Shown piece after piece: positions 14,096 to 28,120 of a stretch of DNA of 64,000 nucleotides. The notes under the pieces were generated by a model. That model was not told the DNA's origin. It saw only the letters and a list, made by a program, of their open reading frames with translations, and made no database searches. The translations under genes and the position numbers were made by a program. How positions within the stretch are numbered: the first letter of the stretch is position 1; every line of letters starts with the position of its first letter. Source of the DNA: Taeniopygia guttata (lineage: Eukaryota; Chordata; Aves; Passeriformes; Estrildidae); the NCBI RefSeq assembly GCF_048771995.1, contig NC_133027.1:59643501-59707500 (forward strand), in the 5' to 3' direction.

Positions 14096-14147
14096 ATGGA
14101 TAGGAACAATACTTTTACTCCAATCACATGGCCACCAAAGTTTTGGG
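14096..14147 (+). CDS. MYCT1: Myc target protein 1, coding exon 1
   Basis: This exon encodes residues 1-17 plus the first base of codon 18. It is the short extracellular N-terminus of MYCT1, a small membrane protein known in mammals as a MYC target enriched in endothelium and haematopoietic progenitors. The peptide begins MDRNNTF and ends WPPKFW. The human short form begins MANNTT and has PWPENFWE at the same place, so position and spacing agree. N4-N5-T6 is an N-glycosylation sequon, as in human. The exon ends G|GTAAGG, a strong donor, in phase 1. Joined to AG at 35234 it forms GAG (E18), matching the human Glu. I chose the ATG at 14096 because it matches the human internal methionine. Starting at 13898 would add 66 residues that lack the strongly hydrophobic stretch of the long human isoform. 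Confidence 0.9.
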
Positions 14148-14407
14148 GTAAGGATATTGATTTTTTTTTTTCCAGAATACTCCTAATGTAGATGCAGATA
14201 TTTGTTGTTTGCCTTAAAAAATATCTCTATATACTTTCAAGCCTCATGTTGGATGCAAAGAGTAATAAATAGGTTTTGTTTTTCCTGCAGTGATTAGACT
14301 ATTTTCCAAATGTTTCTTTGACAAAGTTTTATCATGTTCTTAAATGAATGAAGACAGAAGAAGCTACCAGGGCAAAATTGATTGTTTCAAAAAGTTCATT
14401 ACTGCAG

Positions 14408-14470
14408 CCAGTTGAAAAGGTGTCTATTGACTTCAGTCAATGGTCTGACCAAGTAGACATTCTCAACTGG
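14408..14470. repeat. Imperfect inverted repeat in MYCT1 intron 1
   Basis: The arms ccagttga and tcaactgg pair perfectly over 8 bp. After a small internal loop tgtcta pairs with tagaca, giving a roughly 63-nt stem-loop about 260 nt downstream of exon 1. The pairing is broken by a mismatch and a bulge, like many intronic microRNA precursors, but structure alone does not establish function. Confidence 0.6.
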
Positions 14471-17400
14471 TTAATGGATGTACCGACACAGCAGACATGA
14501 TCTGTTTCGTCTCTTGATGAAAATGGGATAGCAAAGGCTAAACATGTTTCAGGATTTGGAATAAATTCTTATTCCTCCAGAATGAAAAGTTATTTGTAAA
14601 TTATTGTGCTGCCTTATGGTGAGATTTTCCTCAATGTATATATCTATTATTATCTACTGTGGCTATTCGTTTTCACCCAAATCTGGGAATAGTTCATAAA
14701 CTGAAATGTATAGTGTAAGGTGAAAGTATATGTTACACTGAAATTCATTCAGGTTAATTAGGATTCTTAATGTGTGGATCCTTTAAGGATCTTAAAGGAT
14801 TCTGTGCAATTGCTGTGGAAAATCTTTCCCTCCAAAGATTTATTCTATTGCTTGCTATGTTTAATTTTAACATTTATTAGCAAATAGCTTAGAATTAATT
14901 ACGTATCTGGTTTTTCTCTATTGTATTATTGCTATTGAGCAATGATCCCTCCAAGAATCTGAACACTATTTAAAGCTAAAAAAATCATGCATTAGTGAAA
15001 TACAACTTCAGTTGCACAGAAGTGCCCTAGGAAAAGAGCGGGGAAAAAAAAAACCTACAAAAGGATGAAAATAAGTCCCTTTTCTTTCTTGTCATAAGGA
15101 ACAAGTATCTGTTAAATGCCATCTAGGCTTCCTGCAGTGACAAATATATTTTCCTACTGAGATACAATGACAGAATCAGTTAATTTTTGTGTCTTGGGCT
15201 AAAGAATAGAGTAGTGATACTCGACATCTTTGATAAATTCTTACAGATTAACTGAGGAAAAATTACAGTTATTACAGTTTCAGAGTCTTTTGTCTGGAAG
15301 TTGTCTGCTAAGCTCTGAAGAACAATAACTTTTTTAGAGTGAAGATGGATGTAATTCTAAAATTGCTGTTCCAGAATAAAAACTTGTTGCATTTGACAAC
15401 ACAGAGCAGGACACACCTTATCGGATTTATTGCTGAAAGGACCAGCACCTCTTTTCATCCTCATTGCTCACCTGGCTGGTCTGACACTGTACCCAGCCCT
15501 GATCACATCCCATTTGCTTAGGCTCTGACAGCAGAGGAACCTCAGAAATCAGATATTTGTGAAGAGCTTTCGTGGTTAGCTCAGATTTTTATTACTTTTC
15601 TGATAGATTTTAGAGGAGTAAATATAATTTTCTCTTTATTTCCCATTGGTACATTGTGTACGGTAGACTAGGAAGTGTGAATGCATAGTATATGTTAGAA
15701 GATGATGACTGACATAAGCTCACTCTGTGGAAACATCACTTAAAACAATAGAAGTGTGTTTCCTAACATCTTGGAGATACCTGACTTGAGGTAAAAAATC
15801 CCGCAACTACATGAAATAGATATAAATAAAATTTAGTTCTTTATTAAATATGAATGCAGTACTTGGAACTAATTTTTTAGGACATAGCTTAAAGGCTGTT
15901 TTCTAATCCACCCACCATGTAGCACGGTGCATTACTACATTACCATGATACATTCCTTCTCCCTGCATGTGTGACTTCTCAGCATCTTCCATAGACCCAC
16001 CCATGTCCAACATGTGCACAAAGGTTTGCTGAGAGGGACTAAGTTTGTGAGAAAGAAATCAGTGCTGTAAAAAGCACTGTTCATAAAAATATGCAACTGT
16101 TCATAAAAATATTTAATCTCTTACAATTTTATAAAACATTTATTGTCTAACAACTTGTTCCCGAAGCTGGAAAATATACACGCATCCCGTTTTCTATAGT
16201 TGTCCAGTTTCCAGTGATAGCTTCACACAATAGCTTCTTAAAAGTGACTCTAAGAATTTTAGAGCAATGAAAAAACTAAACTGTCCTCTGCTTACTTATT
16301 TGTGAGCACATATAAATCATTTTACAGTTGCTCCAGGCCAGTGGAAGTGTGCTTTAAGCAGTTGTGTTGAGAAAAACAAGAAATAAACACCTCAATATAA
16401 GTAATTCTGTATGAGTTGTCTAAGTAGTCTAAACTCTTTCTCTCATGCAAAGATCTTAAAAAATGATATTATTTTAAAAAATCAGTACACTTTTTTTTTT
16501 GCAAGCTTTGTTTACAATCAGTGACAGACTGGAGAGTTAATAACTGTAATGCTTAGCTGTAAGCCTTGTAGGAATTCTTCTTTGAATTCAGATGTCACCA
16601 TCATCAATCTCCAGTATTTTTGGAATGCTAAATTATGCAGTGAAGGAAAGCAAAGGCAGCAAAAAAGTTGTTTTGCTGACCTAAAATCAATTATACTTGG
16701 AAAAGTAAAATATTAAACTCTTTTCTGTTTTAAATTAATGAGTTTATGACAGAACTGGCCCTGTCAGCAAATGCCCCCTGTGTAATGTGTCATCAGAAAA
16801 TAATTTAGATCCTGACTCTTGCTAGGCTAGAGCCTTTTCCAACTGTTTTGCAAAGCTTTTGTAGATATCCATGTCTGTTTCAGATAAGTTGTCTGAGCTA
16901 CTTCCAGAATGCAGGAGCTTGTTTCTATCAGGTGCCAGCTTCTGTGAAGCTGTGTAGCTGCTGCCCACACTCCTTCACAGTGGGAATCCATGGTATGGTA
17001 CTTTGGAAGAGGTAAGAAGAGAAGCACTTAAAGGCAGTCCTTGCTGAACTTCAGCACTGCTGATATCACATTGTAACTGTAGACAGAGAGTCTGGATTAT
17101 ATTTTTTATTACTAGTTTCAAAAGGAGGCCTAATAATAGCTGAGTGAGAAATTCGAGGTTTGATACTCATTCATCAACAAATAATCTCACTTTTTACAGT
17201 TTTAATATCGACTTTATTGAGTTCATTTTGATTTATAAGATAACAGTGGGAGTAAAGATGTTTCCACTTAAACCAGGAGTGCATTTCTTGTAATTCCTAA
17301 AAGCATTTTAGGTTGCACACAAGTAAATACAATAAATGTCTTTAAGATAATCCTATTTCTTCAGCATAGATAGCAATATAATTTCAGATCAGGAAATTTA

Positions 17401-18612
17401 ATTTAAATAGTACATTTGATCAATGTGACATCAGTAGAGAGAAAAAGTGTAAGCAGATTTTAATCAGCATTAACTTAGATTCCTAGACTACCCTTCAGTC
17501 TAGTTTTACTCAAGTGTCTATTTAAAAATGCAACCTTAAAATTTAATAACTTAAAAACAGTAAGGACAATTTTTCTTTTCTTGAATCAGAATCCAGGGTA
17601 TTATTTGTTTGCTGTGCGGTAATAATGCTATATATTTGCTGGCTTCCAGCATTTTGAGATTTCATACTGCCTGGCACATACTGCAGGCATTATTGTTAGA
17701 CTTCATAAGCTACAAATGAACCCATGTTTTTTAATATATCAAATTTTGCCTAGTCTCTCCTACAACCCACTGGTCTTCTCTTCATTAAAATGTGTGTTCT
17801 GTTTGTTTGAAAGAAGTAAGACTACGTGCTCTGCTGAAAAACATGGCATTAGGAATGAGCATATTCTAGTGCCTCAAACTGTGTTTATCATGTTACTGGT
17901 GTAGCAATAACTGGCTAAGGCTGTGCATCGCTCTCTTTCTGCACTGGAGGAATATTTGTGAAGGGCAGCACTGACACCATCAGTAACAAAGCTGCTGGGC
18001 ACTGCAAAATCCAGCCTAGACAGCCATAGCAGATGATTCCTCTTCTGGAATCCTTCGTGAGTGGCACTCACAGCAGAGTCGAAGCAGAAGCAAGAGATCC
18101 AGCCCTGTTCTTTGCAAGCAGGAAAAGGAGAGTGTGTGGTGGCCTGTGTGGTGAAGCAGGTTCAGCCTCTTGGCTGACACTTGGATGTCTGTGTCAGCCC
18201 ATTTCCAGCATAGCCACTAGCTGGTCTGCCCTCATTCCCTTTGCCCTTGTTCATATACTGTGTACACTTTCCATTCACGCTTTAGCAGCAATAGAAAGGC
18301 TCTGGAGCCTGCCTCAGCTGTCCTGCTGGAGAAGTGGACACAGAAAGACCACAGTTTGGAGCTAGCTGTGGAGCACTTGACTGACAGCAGATGTGGCAGT
18401 GGGATCTTCTCACAGGCCACTACTGTTGCTAGTCTGACGACTGGAAAAGACCAGCATCTTTGAAGCAGACTCAACCAGAGGGCCTCTATCCTGGTAGAGC
18501 TGGCATTGCTAATAGGGCAGAGGATTTCAATAAGCTGACGATGCAACTCCTTTCCTGGAAGAAAGGAGGAAGTAAAGTTTTGACATAGAAACACTACAGA
18601 TGATTTACACCA

Positions 18613-18647
18613 CTGAAGATTTTTTTCTTAGTAGAGAAAATCTTCAG
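18613..18647. repeat. Short inverted repeat
   Basis: ctgaagatttt pairs with aaaatcttcag across a loop of about 13 nt. It is an 11-bp perfect stem in AT-rich intronic DNA and may be chance. Confidence 0.6.
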
Positions 18648-21600
18648 AGTTAACATGGAAAAAAGAGGGAGGAAAACACAACAAAATTAGTGCTTTGGAT
18701 TGGAGATCTATCAACCTCAAGGCTGTATTTCCTGAATTGTTATTATTCTTCTCTTCAATTCTCTTTTCTCCCTTTTAAAAATCACCCCAGTGTATGCATT
18801 CATTCATCCTGGTATTTTAATTCATGGCAATGAGCCAGAACAGAGCAAGTTGATTGCAGACAGTGCATCACCTGGAGTTTTTCCCTTTCAATTTGTCTCT
18901 TTTGTTTTGTCAATTCTCTGTGATTTGGAAAAAAAAAAAAAAAAGTAATTTTAGAAGTGCAATATTTGGCAGCATATCACACATCATAGGGAATTCATAG
19001 GACAAGGAATAAATTTTTTTCCCAGGAGATACAATCTTTTGCTGCAGGGTCTTTGGGTTAGATCACTAATGCCTACCAAAGTTTGGAAATGGAATGTGAA
19101 AAAATGAGCGTCTTCCTTTTTAAATTATCAGACAACTTCAGACTTTACAAGCTCCTGTGTTAGAAGCAGCCCCATAGGAGAACAGAGAGGGAGAGGCAAA
19201 ATGATTTTTTTCAACCTCACCATGCAGTCCTGTTTTTGTATTTTAGGGAATAATTCCTTACAGTGCTTATCCAAAATAATAGGACTCCAAAATAATAGGT
19301 ACTCTACAGAAAACAGAGACCTGAAGGTAAGGATAGAGCCTTACAGCTGGGGACAATAGATGAAAAAGGCATTCCAGTGACAAGTGATATTGCTAATTTT
19401 TAATTTCTTTAACCTCATTGCCTTTTAGCATTTAGGTAAAATGTTATACGAAAACCAGTTATGATTACCCAATAATAATAAAAATTAAAAGCAAGTCAAA
19501 TTCATTAGTACATGGTGAATGGGAGGGAAAGGAGCAGAACGGTCTAAGCAAATGTTATCATATTGATGTGGTGAAGTCAGACATATCTGAAGGAATATAT
19601 CTGAGTTCTTTGGTCAGGAGCCTGTACTAAAACCTTTCCTGTGTCACAGCCAGCCATATATACATATGTAAAATGCATCTGAATCTGCAGCTCCCCATCT
19701 GGCATACACTGACAAAATCTACAGCAACCACTTTCCTGCCCAGATTTCCCTGAGTGCTTTATCAAGCAGTGTTTTAACAAGTCCGCTTAGCACTTGAATT
19801 TCAGAGTTTGAATTCTGTTTCACCAGGGTTACTGATCCACAGTTCAGGACTTGCAGCTTGGGATTTTAGCTTGTTAAGGGGCTCAAACCATTGAGCAGAC
19901 ATTGAGCAATGTCTATAATGATAGAGTTGATATGAGAGCTAATCATGTGTGAACAAAGCTTTCTTCTGACTCCTCACCTGTTTTTTACAATCAAATAAGT
20001 AGCTCATACTTCCAGATTTGCTATTAGAAATTCCCTAGAGTTATAATTCTTTATTGCTTGCCTAACCTTTCATCTTCTGACTAATATTTTTCTCCTTTAC
20101 TCATTCAAGAGGGAGCCTTTAAAAAAGACAAAAATTGTATATGACTAAAACTACTTTTCTGTACTCTTACGTCTTCTAATAAAAAAGAGCAGCTTATCTT
20201 TCATTCCTATTTCAAAGCAAAGTGTATCTACTGATGGTAGAATAAGAGTATATTTTGAAGAGTGTAAAATCCAAATGCCTTCCTCATTGTTTTATTCTAT
20301 GTGAATTTGGGCAACCCTATGGAAAAGTAGTGTAATAATAAATAATAAGGAGGGATGCATTTCCTAGTTTAGTCAGAAAACTGTGAGAATTCCCTACATG
20401 AAATGGCCAGGGAGACTGGCCGAAAAATACAGCCTCGTTTCTTAGCCAAAAATATATTGGTCAGATGGACTAACTAGAGCATAATTTCCTTAAAATATGT
20501 GCAAAATGTGTGAATGGTGGGAGTGCATACTACAAGGTATAGTGCAGACAGAAGTAGGGAATGCCTATGAACCTTTGTGTCAGTTTTGTGTGGATAGACC
20601 ATGTCCTTGGGGCTGCAGATTCCAATTCTGTCAAATAACACCCCTGCAAGCATATCTGGCTTAGTGGATATGTAGGTGTGTTGAGTAAAGGCAATGGTGA
20701 CATAAAGCCTTCTCACACTCCTCCTATTAGAAATTTTTATCAACTTCAAAATGAGCCAAGGTTCTTAACATGGAGTAAAATACTTTTATTCTTCCCAAAT
20801 TCACAGAGAAATTGGATTGTCTTATTTTCCTGTGGGCAACTTGAACTTAGAACAAGCTGGATTCCCTTAAAGATGTTTAGAAATAGGCATACTGGAAGAC
20901 AGATTTTTGGCTGGGTTTCTGGTAGAAAAGATAGATGGTATCAGCATGTTTCAGGTCCCTATTTGAAAACCAGAGATAATTTTCCTGTGCTTCTTAAGAA
21001 TGTTCTCAAAAGAAAAAAATATAAGGTAAAATACGACACATGATCAGATGAAAAGACATCTCTGGCTTTGCAAAGGTTTCCTGTAAACACAATGATTATT
21101 TCAAGTAGATTTAGCTAAGAAGCAGATGTACAACACAGATATAAAATACGATGCATTTAAACAACACTACGAAAGACAGTAAGATCTTTATTTTAATGTT
21201 TAATCCTTGAAATGTTTCCCTTCTTATTACCAGCCTTAAATCTAGAGTGCCTACATTTTCTCCTTCCTGCTCCTCAGTGAAATGCTACATGATGCCACAA
21301 ATTTATTAGTGAAGCCATATTTCCAGATTACTTCACCAAATATTTACCTTGAATGAGTAACCTTGTGCATATGGATGAAGAACAATGGCAATTTCCCTGC
21401 ACACTGAATTTGTAGAAATAAGGACTATGAAATTCCCATACATCTCAGCAGAGTTTTTAGGATAGGGGCCAATTTTACTTTTGTTACAAATGCCACACAC
21501 TAGAACATCAAACAGACCCTGAGAACACAGACAAAACCAAATAGTGTCAACACCAATAAAACTCAGCTTCACCTATATAAGAACTGAGACAGCCTTTTTT

Positions 21601-24600
21601 TTTTCTCCTCTTGGAGAGAGCTATAGGATTGTGCATCCTCACAGGACCAGCAGCATCATAGTATATTTTGCTGCGTGGCTTCCAGAGCTACAGATATTTC
21701 AGTTGCTTTCATTTCTACTTCGGATGAGATATTGGTCTTCATGACAATCCTGTGATAGAGATACAGAAAATATCACATAACTAAATCACTTCTCAAGTGA
21801 TCAGGTAGTCTGAAGCTGATTTAAGTATGCTACATAATTCAAACAAGAAACATGATAGCCAGAAGACTTCTAAGGCAAGTGAGACACATGCACATGACCT
21901 TTCCTCTGCTTGAATCTGTAAAGATCTCTACAAAGAAGTCTTCATTGTCCTATCTATCAGGTCAATTGTACCAGAAGATCTTCCCCTTTCCACTTCCCCT
22001 GAACTGACTTGGGACGTGTCACAAGGCAGCAGAGGAATAGCCTGGGCCAGTGACTCAAAGAGAACACAGCAGTCACATAAATAGTAGTGACACTGAGAGC
22101 AATGGCAACAAGGGTGTGGGTTTAACTGAAGGAAGATAAAACCAGCGTGTGATGGTGAGGCATTAGCAATGTCAGCGACTGCATTTGAACATCAGCTCTG
22201 CTGTGCCAGCATGACAGAAATGAATCTTATTTTTTTTGTAACACTTAAGGTCCCTGGCTCGTCATCCAAAGTCCTCCAGAAATATTCTCATATGAAAAGA
22301 GAAATAAATCCATGATCTGCTATGTAATTAAAAATAAAGGCATTGCTCATCTTCCCCTTCTCAGCTTCAAGATATCCCATGTTTCTGTTCCCCTTCAGCT
22401 GTGTTTGGGAGGATCTGATCTGTATGCAGCTTTTCAGTTGGATTTCTTATGCACGTGGCAGTACTGTTTGTGGGAGTGGCTATGTCCTTTTGCTTCATCA
22501 GTCTTACACTGTCTTCTGAAGACAAAGAATTATCAAACTATGCCAAATTTAATATTATTATGTTTATTTTCTATCAGTTAGGTAAAAGATTTGATGAGCA
22601 CATGAAAGTTTTCGCTTCTATTACTGAAGAGGACTGTAACAATAGTCAGATATTGAGAAAGTTTGACTGAGAGAGGCTTAGACTGAAAAAGTTAATATGT
22701 AAATGCATTCCAAGATCTATGTGCAAGCCTGTCAGCAAGATAAAAGTAGATACTAATGAGGAACCTATTTTTTTCTTTGCCCTTATTCTGGCAAAGAAAA
22801 GAAAAAGAAAAGTGCATTATTACTGTAGTTGGATGAAAGCAACAAACTATGTCACAAAGAGAAGAGACCAGTCTTATTCTTGTATTCTATCTATTTGGAG
22901 CACGATTTCTTCCTGGTATAGAAATTATTCTTTTAAAGTAAGTCTGTCATTCTCAGGCTGTGTTTTGTGGCACCCTAATTACTGCTTTTCTGCTCTACCC
23001 ACTCCACTATATAGCCATTGATTTATCAAATGCTTCACCATCTTTAACAAGAAGAACACAAACTTGAGGCAATACAAAGAAAAAGAAAAAGATTTTTGGA
23101 ATATTATTTAAATAATAATCAAAAACACAGCATGCACACATTTTAACAATTGCACCGACATTATTGACTAATTGCTGTATGAGCTGCCATCATTCTTTAT
23201 CCACCAAATGCAGAAATCTGGTCTGTAGGAAACAAAGTATATTTCTTCTTTCAAGCACTACACCAGGGAATGTTTTGGAATGTGAAGGTGTCACATAACC
23301 AAAGCAGCTTAGGGCTCTGTGCTCTCCCCAGGACAAACACCCTGAGGCTGCATGGTCACCTGCTAGAGCCTAACAGTGCTCATACTCACATTTGCTGGTC
23401 AACACTATGGGTGCCATGGTTGTGCCTCAGTTCTTCTTGTAGAACTTATTGAAGGAAAATGCTCTGTATTTATACACAATTTTCCATTTTACCATTGTAA
23501 TTTTTTTAAACAGGAGTTAAATGAATTAATAATGTTTGTTAAAATCTTTTTGTGCCACATGACTGGTTGTGTGTGGTACCATCTCCCTTATACAGAAGAT
23601 TAATCTGAAGCATGGAGAGGGAATAAATGTCCAAAATCAAAAAGCCAAAGCACAAGGCAAAATCAAGGCTCAATACTGAATCTTTTTCTTAGTAAGATTT
23701 TTATTTCATAGCCATATACTTTTGTCTGGAAAAAAAATAAAGGAAAATTTTAAAATAGTCAGAAAAGACTATCAACATTTATGAACATTTATCAACAATG
23801 CAACTTTACCCTGATTTTCTACATAGAAGTTTCACTTAAACAAAAATGTACTTATTCTGATTTTGAAACTTATTGTACTTATTGTACTGAAATTTGCACC
23901 AAAAAATCCTAAATTATTCTTCAAACATAATATATTATCTTCTACTTCAAGAGTCAGGAAACACATTAATTTTCTTTTCACATATTGAAAATGAGGCAAT
24001 CGTATTTTAAGATTATCTGTTAAATAACCACAACCGAAATTCCATCCACGATAAAAACATATACACCATTGTTATGAAATAACACCTTGGAAATTTTCAG
24101 CAAAATAAATGGGGGAGCAAAAAATAGTCAGTTTAATACAATGTGTAAACTTCTTTGGGCTCTGAGAAATTCTTGGTGAAGGAAAGAGCCATGGCAGTTT
24201 CTGTTTCTCACCAGAGGCCTCTGCCTTGCTTCTCTGGCATTTTATTTTCAGAAAAAAATAAATTCCCTGTTTTGGACACTTGCATTCACAATCCAGCATC
24301 CTAACACACACTTATGACCTATTTGACCATTTGAGTGACATCTGTTAATTTTAAACTTTTTCTTTTAAAAATTAAGTTACATCAATACTATCTCTCTGTT
24401 ATCTAGGGTAATGGAAGATGAATCAACTAAGCAAACTTGTGGCTTCTGTGGGAAAGTGCACAGATTTTTTATGACTGCTACTTAATTGGATCTCCTAGCC
24501 CAAAATGATATAGATATTCATATAAATATTTGGTGCACTGTCCCAAACAGATTGATGTTCACCCAGAAAGTACTGGGACAAAGAAAGATGAGGTTTTGAA

Positions 24601-25162
24601 TCTCAGGTAAGTAACTGAAGAGTACAGTACTACATAAACATACTTCTGTGTTCTCAAAATGCTCACTATTACACCTGTTTCCAGAGGAAGATGTACAGCA
24701 GGAGATCTTTTTGCATTACTGGATGTAGGTCAGGTATTACTGTAGTGTAAAAAAATACAGATCACTATTCCTGATTCTTGAGTAGGAATACTTTACAAAA
24801 GTTTATTGGATATTTTAGAAAAATATTCAGCAAAGTTCACAAACAGCTCTTCCTTCCATTCTTCAACGTTGTACATCTTTTTAAATTTTCACCTGAAGAA
24901 GGTCCTTGGTTTAGCAATCTCAAAAAATGAGATTGTAAATAGAGCAGTAAACAGTATTTTCAGTGACATCTATTTTTGAACAAGTAATATAGAAGTTGGA
25001 CTGTCAGCAGAACACACTGTGGCAGTATTTCAAAAGCAGTATGTTATAAGTGAGAAAGGACTCTTTTGGAGAAACTTCAGTGTTTTAAGCCTCAGTAGAT
25101 TTCCTTCAGCTTCTGCCAAGACACCATGGTGCACATGTTTCATTAATTTTATCCATGTTAAA

Positions 25163-25247
25163 CATAGAATCACAGAATCATAGTTTGGATTGAAAGGGAA
25201 TTTAAAGATCATCTGGTTCCAACTTGTCTGCCATAGGAAGAGTTACC
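25163..25247 (-). mobile_element. CR1 LINE 3' tail fragment
   Basis: On the + strand this reads 'catagaatcacagaatcata' followed by 'tttaaagatcatctggttcc', the reverse complement of the CR1 3' end with its 8-bp terminal repeat. Only about 85 bp remain, so it is a heavily truncated insertion within MYCT1 intron 1. Confidence 0.85.
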
Positions 25248-28113
25248 TTCTAATACCTTACTAAATACATGATGTGCATTTAAAAGGGAGAGTAAGAGTT
25301 ATGGAACAGCAAAGGGGAGATTGCTCCTCTCCTGGGAAACAGGGAAACGGATGATCAGGCTGCAGGGGGAGAGGGAGAGAGATTGCACTGCCAAAAGCAA
25401 GCAGACGAAACGAGGTCCTGCCTCTCATGTGACAGAAAGGGACTCTTGAGCCTCAGAGGAACATGTGCAGAGCTTTCAGCACTACTGCAAGCACTGTGTT
25501 GGGTGCCACCGTGTATAAGATGCACAGGGAAGCTGAAATGCCACCTTTCTTTTCTAGTATGGCTAGTGTATCAAGGCACTCAGAGTGTGCTTTTTTTACT
25601 CTGAATCTTTTAAAATATTCTCCTCTATATTATTATAAGACTTGGGCTTCCAGTATACTTCCTGGTTTTGTGGGTTCTTAAAGTAAGAACAAGCTCCACC
25701 TGAAGCTGTATCTGGATCAGGCACTGACAATAGAAATACTATGGTGGGACTGAGGATGTTTTCTATATATTCTTCACACCACATTCTTCCCAATAACCCC
25801 TTCAAATCCCTGTGCTATGTTCTACCTCTGGATGTCTTATGTTTTCTTAAATCTAGGCTACATATTTCAGTATTTCATCCTTAATTTTAAGAATTTTAGA
25901 AAATTCTGATTGATTTTAAGGTCTGTTCATATATAAGATTACTTATTCTCAGGTGTAAATTATTTTTATCAATTAAGTAATAAGTATAATGCCATATTGT
26001 GCTGTGTCAGACTGTGATTCAGTGTTTGATTTGGGTTATGCAGAGGCCATATAGCTTAACTCTGCCTTTGTGAGATAGGTAAGAATGTCTGGCCAGAGGA
26101 TTGCTTGCTGCATATGTGGAAATGATCAAATTCTATTACTGCTTTTGTCATGCATTAGCAATCACAATGAAACAACATGGAAACAAAGTATGCCTGAAGG
26201 AATATTTGCTTTGTTTTACATAGTTGTGCCAAAGGCATTAAATTAAACATGCTGACATGTCTATCTTAGATGTTTCCTTCTGATTTTTACAATTACTCTT
26301 TATTTGTCATTCCAGTAAAAATCAACTGCCAGTAATAGCAAGGCAACATCATTAATTCTGAGTTGGTTTGTGGGATATTGAGATGGCATATTCCACTCTT
26401 CTGACTTTTTATCCCAACGAATTATAGTATTAGTAATCAAAGCAAATGTACTCTAGTGTGTGAGGATCATTCTGGATATCACTGTGGATGTCAAGAAATA
26501 TGAATTTAAGAATAGACTTGGCCTTATGCTCTTCCATGAGCACAGATATTTACTCAAGGTACAAAACTGTGCAAGCTTTACCTCTTTAAACTTCTGAACA
26601 CTTTTGTTGTGCCTTGGTTTGATTCACTCTCAAAGCCTCTGCAAAATGCTAGTCCTAAGTGTTTATGGTGATGCAATTCAGAATTTTTCTGGTTTTTGAG
26701 GTGCTAAGAACATCTCTGTGATCTTCTATTGGAATGTTTCTCAATAGCTTTTTCTTATTCCCTGGTTTACTAAAATGAAGGTGGTTTCTGTATAGTTTCG
26801 ATTCCCAGCATCAGTTTCCAGCAGAGGGCAATCTTGTTCCTAGATAGGTTCCTCATTTGTGACGTTAACCCTGTGATGAACAATCAGCCCCTCTGCATTT
26901 CAAAAGGAGTATTAATCCAAAAGCATGGACTGCGTTCTTTTTTTTTTTTTTTTAACTCGTCATTTAATTAATATTTTTTCTGATGCTTCTGGAGCCCATT
27001 TGCTTACCTAATTCAAGAAAATCTTAGAAACTGCACAAAATTATGTCAGTGTGGACCTTGTCATTTGTTCTACCTTCTTTTTTCAAAACAGAATTAACAG
27101 GATTGACTGATGTTGCTTTTTAGAATCTTTACTGGGTGTGGATGCACTACATGCCTCGATTATCTATGCTAGTTCTTATCTGTTCTCATAGTTAGAAACA
27201 GATTTTTAATTTCCTTTGCTTTATTTTAAACCCAGCGCTTCTTATTTTATCTGATGTGGACATAAGAAACCCCCACTATTAGGTGAAGTGGGAGAATTAC
27301 TCTTTGTTGCTGTAGAAAAGAATTTTGCAGTAGCACAGGCTGAATAAAACATCCCTTTAGCAAGTTTGTGTCTGAATGCAGATCTCTGATATTTCTGGCA
27401 GCAACTCAATCTCACTTATCAATTCTTACATCCTGCACAGTCTGCTCATCTTTCAGCTTATTTCCCCCTACAGATTCTGTTTTCTGGACACCACAACTAC
27501 CTAAACCACCTTGTGCTGTAGCTGGTCACTCAGTCATCTTACAAGAGTTATGTGTGACGTTTCTTGAAGTTTTGCCAAGACTAAGATCACAGCTGGTTGA
27601 TATTACGCAGCAACTGATTCATCCACCCAACTGAATCATGGACTGCCTACAAATGATTAATGAGAGGCTGTTTTGGTAACACAATTAGTGGCAGTTGGGA
27701 AGATAGTAATATCAACACTTGTGAGATCTAAAGAAATTGCTTTTTTTGAGTTCAGCATGACAACAGTAGCACAGGAGTTGGCTACTGATACTAGCCCCAG
27801 CTTTAAAATGATTTCTTGGAGCTGGTAGAATCAGCATAAAATTTCTAGTATTGCTAATCACTTCAAGCCTTCTGTGGTGGGAAGAAGTGGTGGTTCTTTG
27901 GGCCCTCGGTGTACTTTGTTTTTAAACTCTCTGGGATACATGAGGATGAGTAGCTGTAGCCTTTTCAGCTTAGAGATGTACATTTGCTGTTGTTGAGGAA
28001 TCCATTCAGTGCAGGTAGCTCGTGGTGCAGCTGCAGGGTCAGCTGCAGGTTGTGTTCTGGGGGGCAGGAGGCTGAGCCCAAGCAAAGAGCCTGTGACCTG
28101 CTGACCCTTTGCA

Positions 28114-28120
28114 TATAAAA
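28114..28120 (+). promoter_or_regulatory. TATA-box-like element in a GC-richer intronic block
   Basis: TATAAAA in the context gcatataaaagggccctg sits in a GC-richer stretch (about 27.87-28.35 kb) that stands out from its AT-rich surroundings. An ATTAAA lies about 180 bp downstream. A TATA followed by a poly(A)-like signal at that spacing could be the remains of an LTR, but I could not match a family. It could also be a chance motif. Confidence 0.25.

Noticed and set aside
22449-22670. 73-codon plus-strand frame with a hydrophobic start
   Set aside because: No homology and no usable splice context within the MYCT1 intron, so it is likely chance.
24914-24934. Small inverted repeat caatctca...tgagattg
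   Set aside because: An 8-bp stem in AT-rich DNA is expected by chance in a window of this size.
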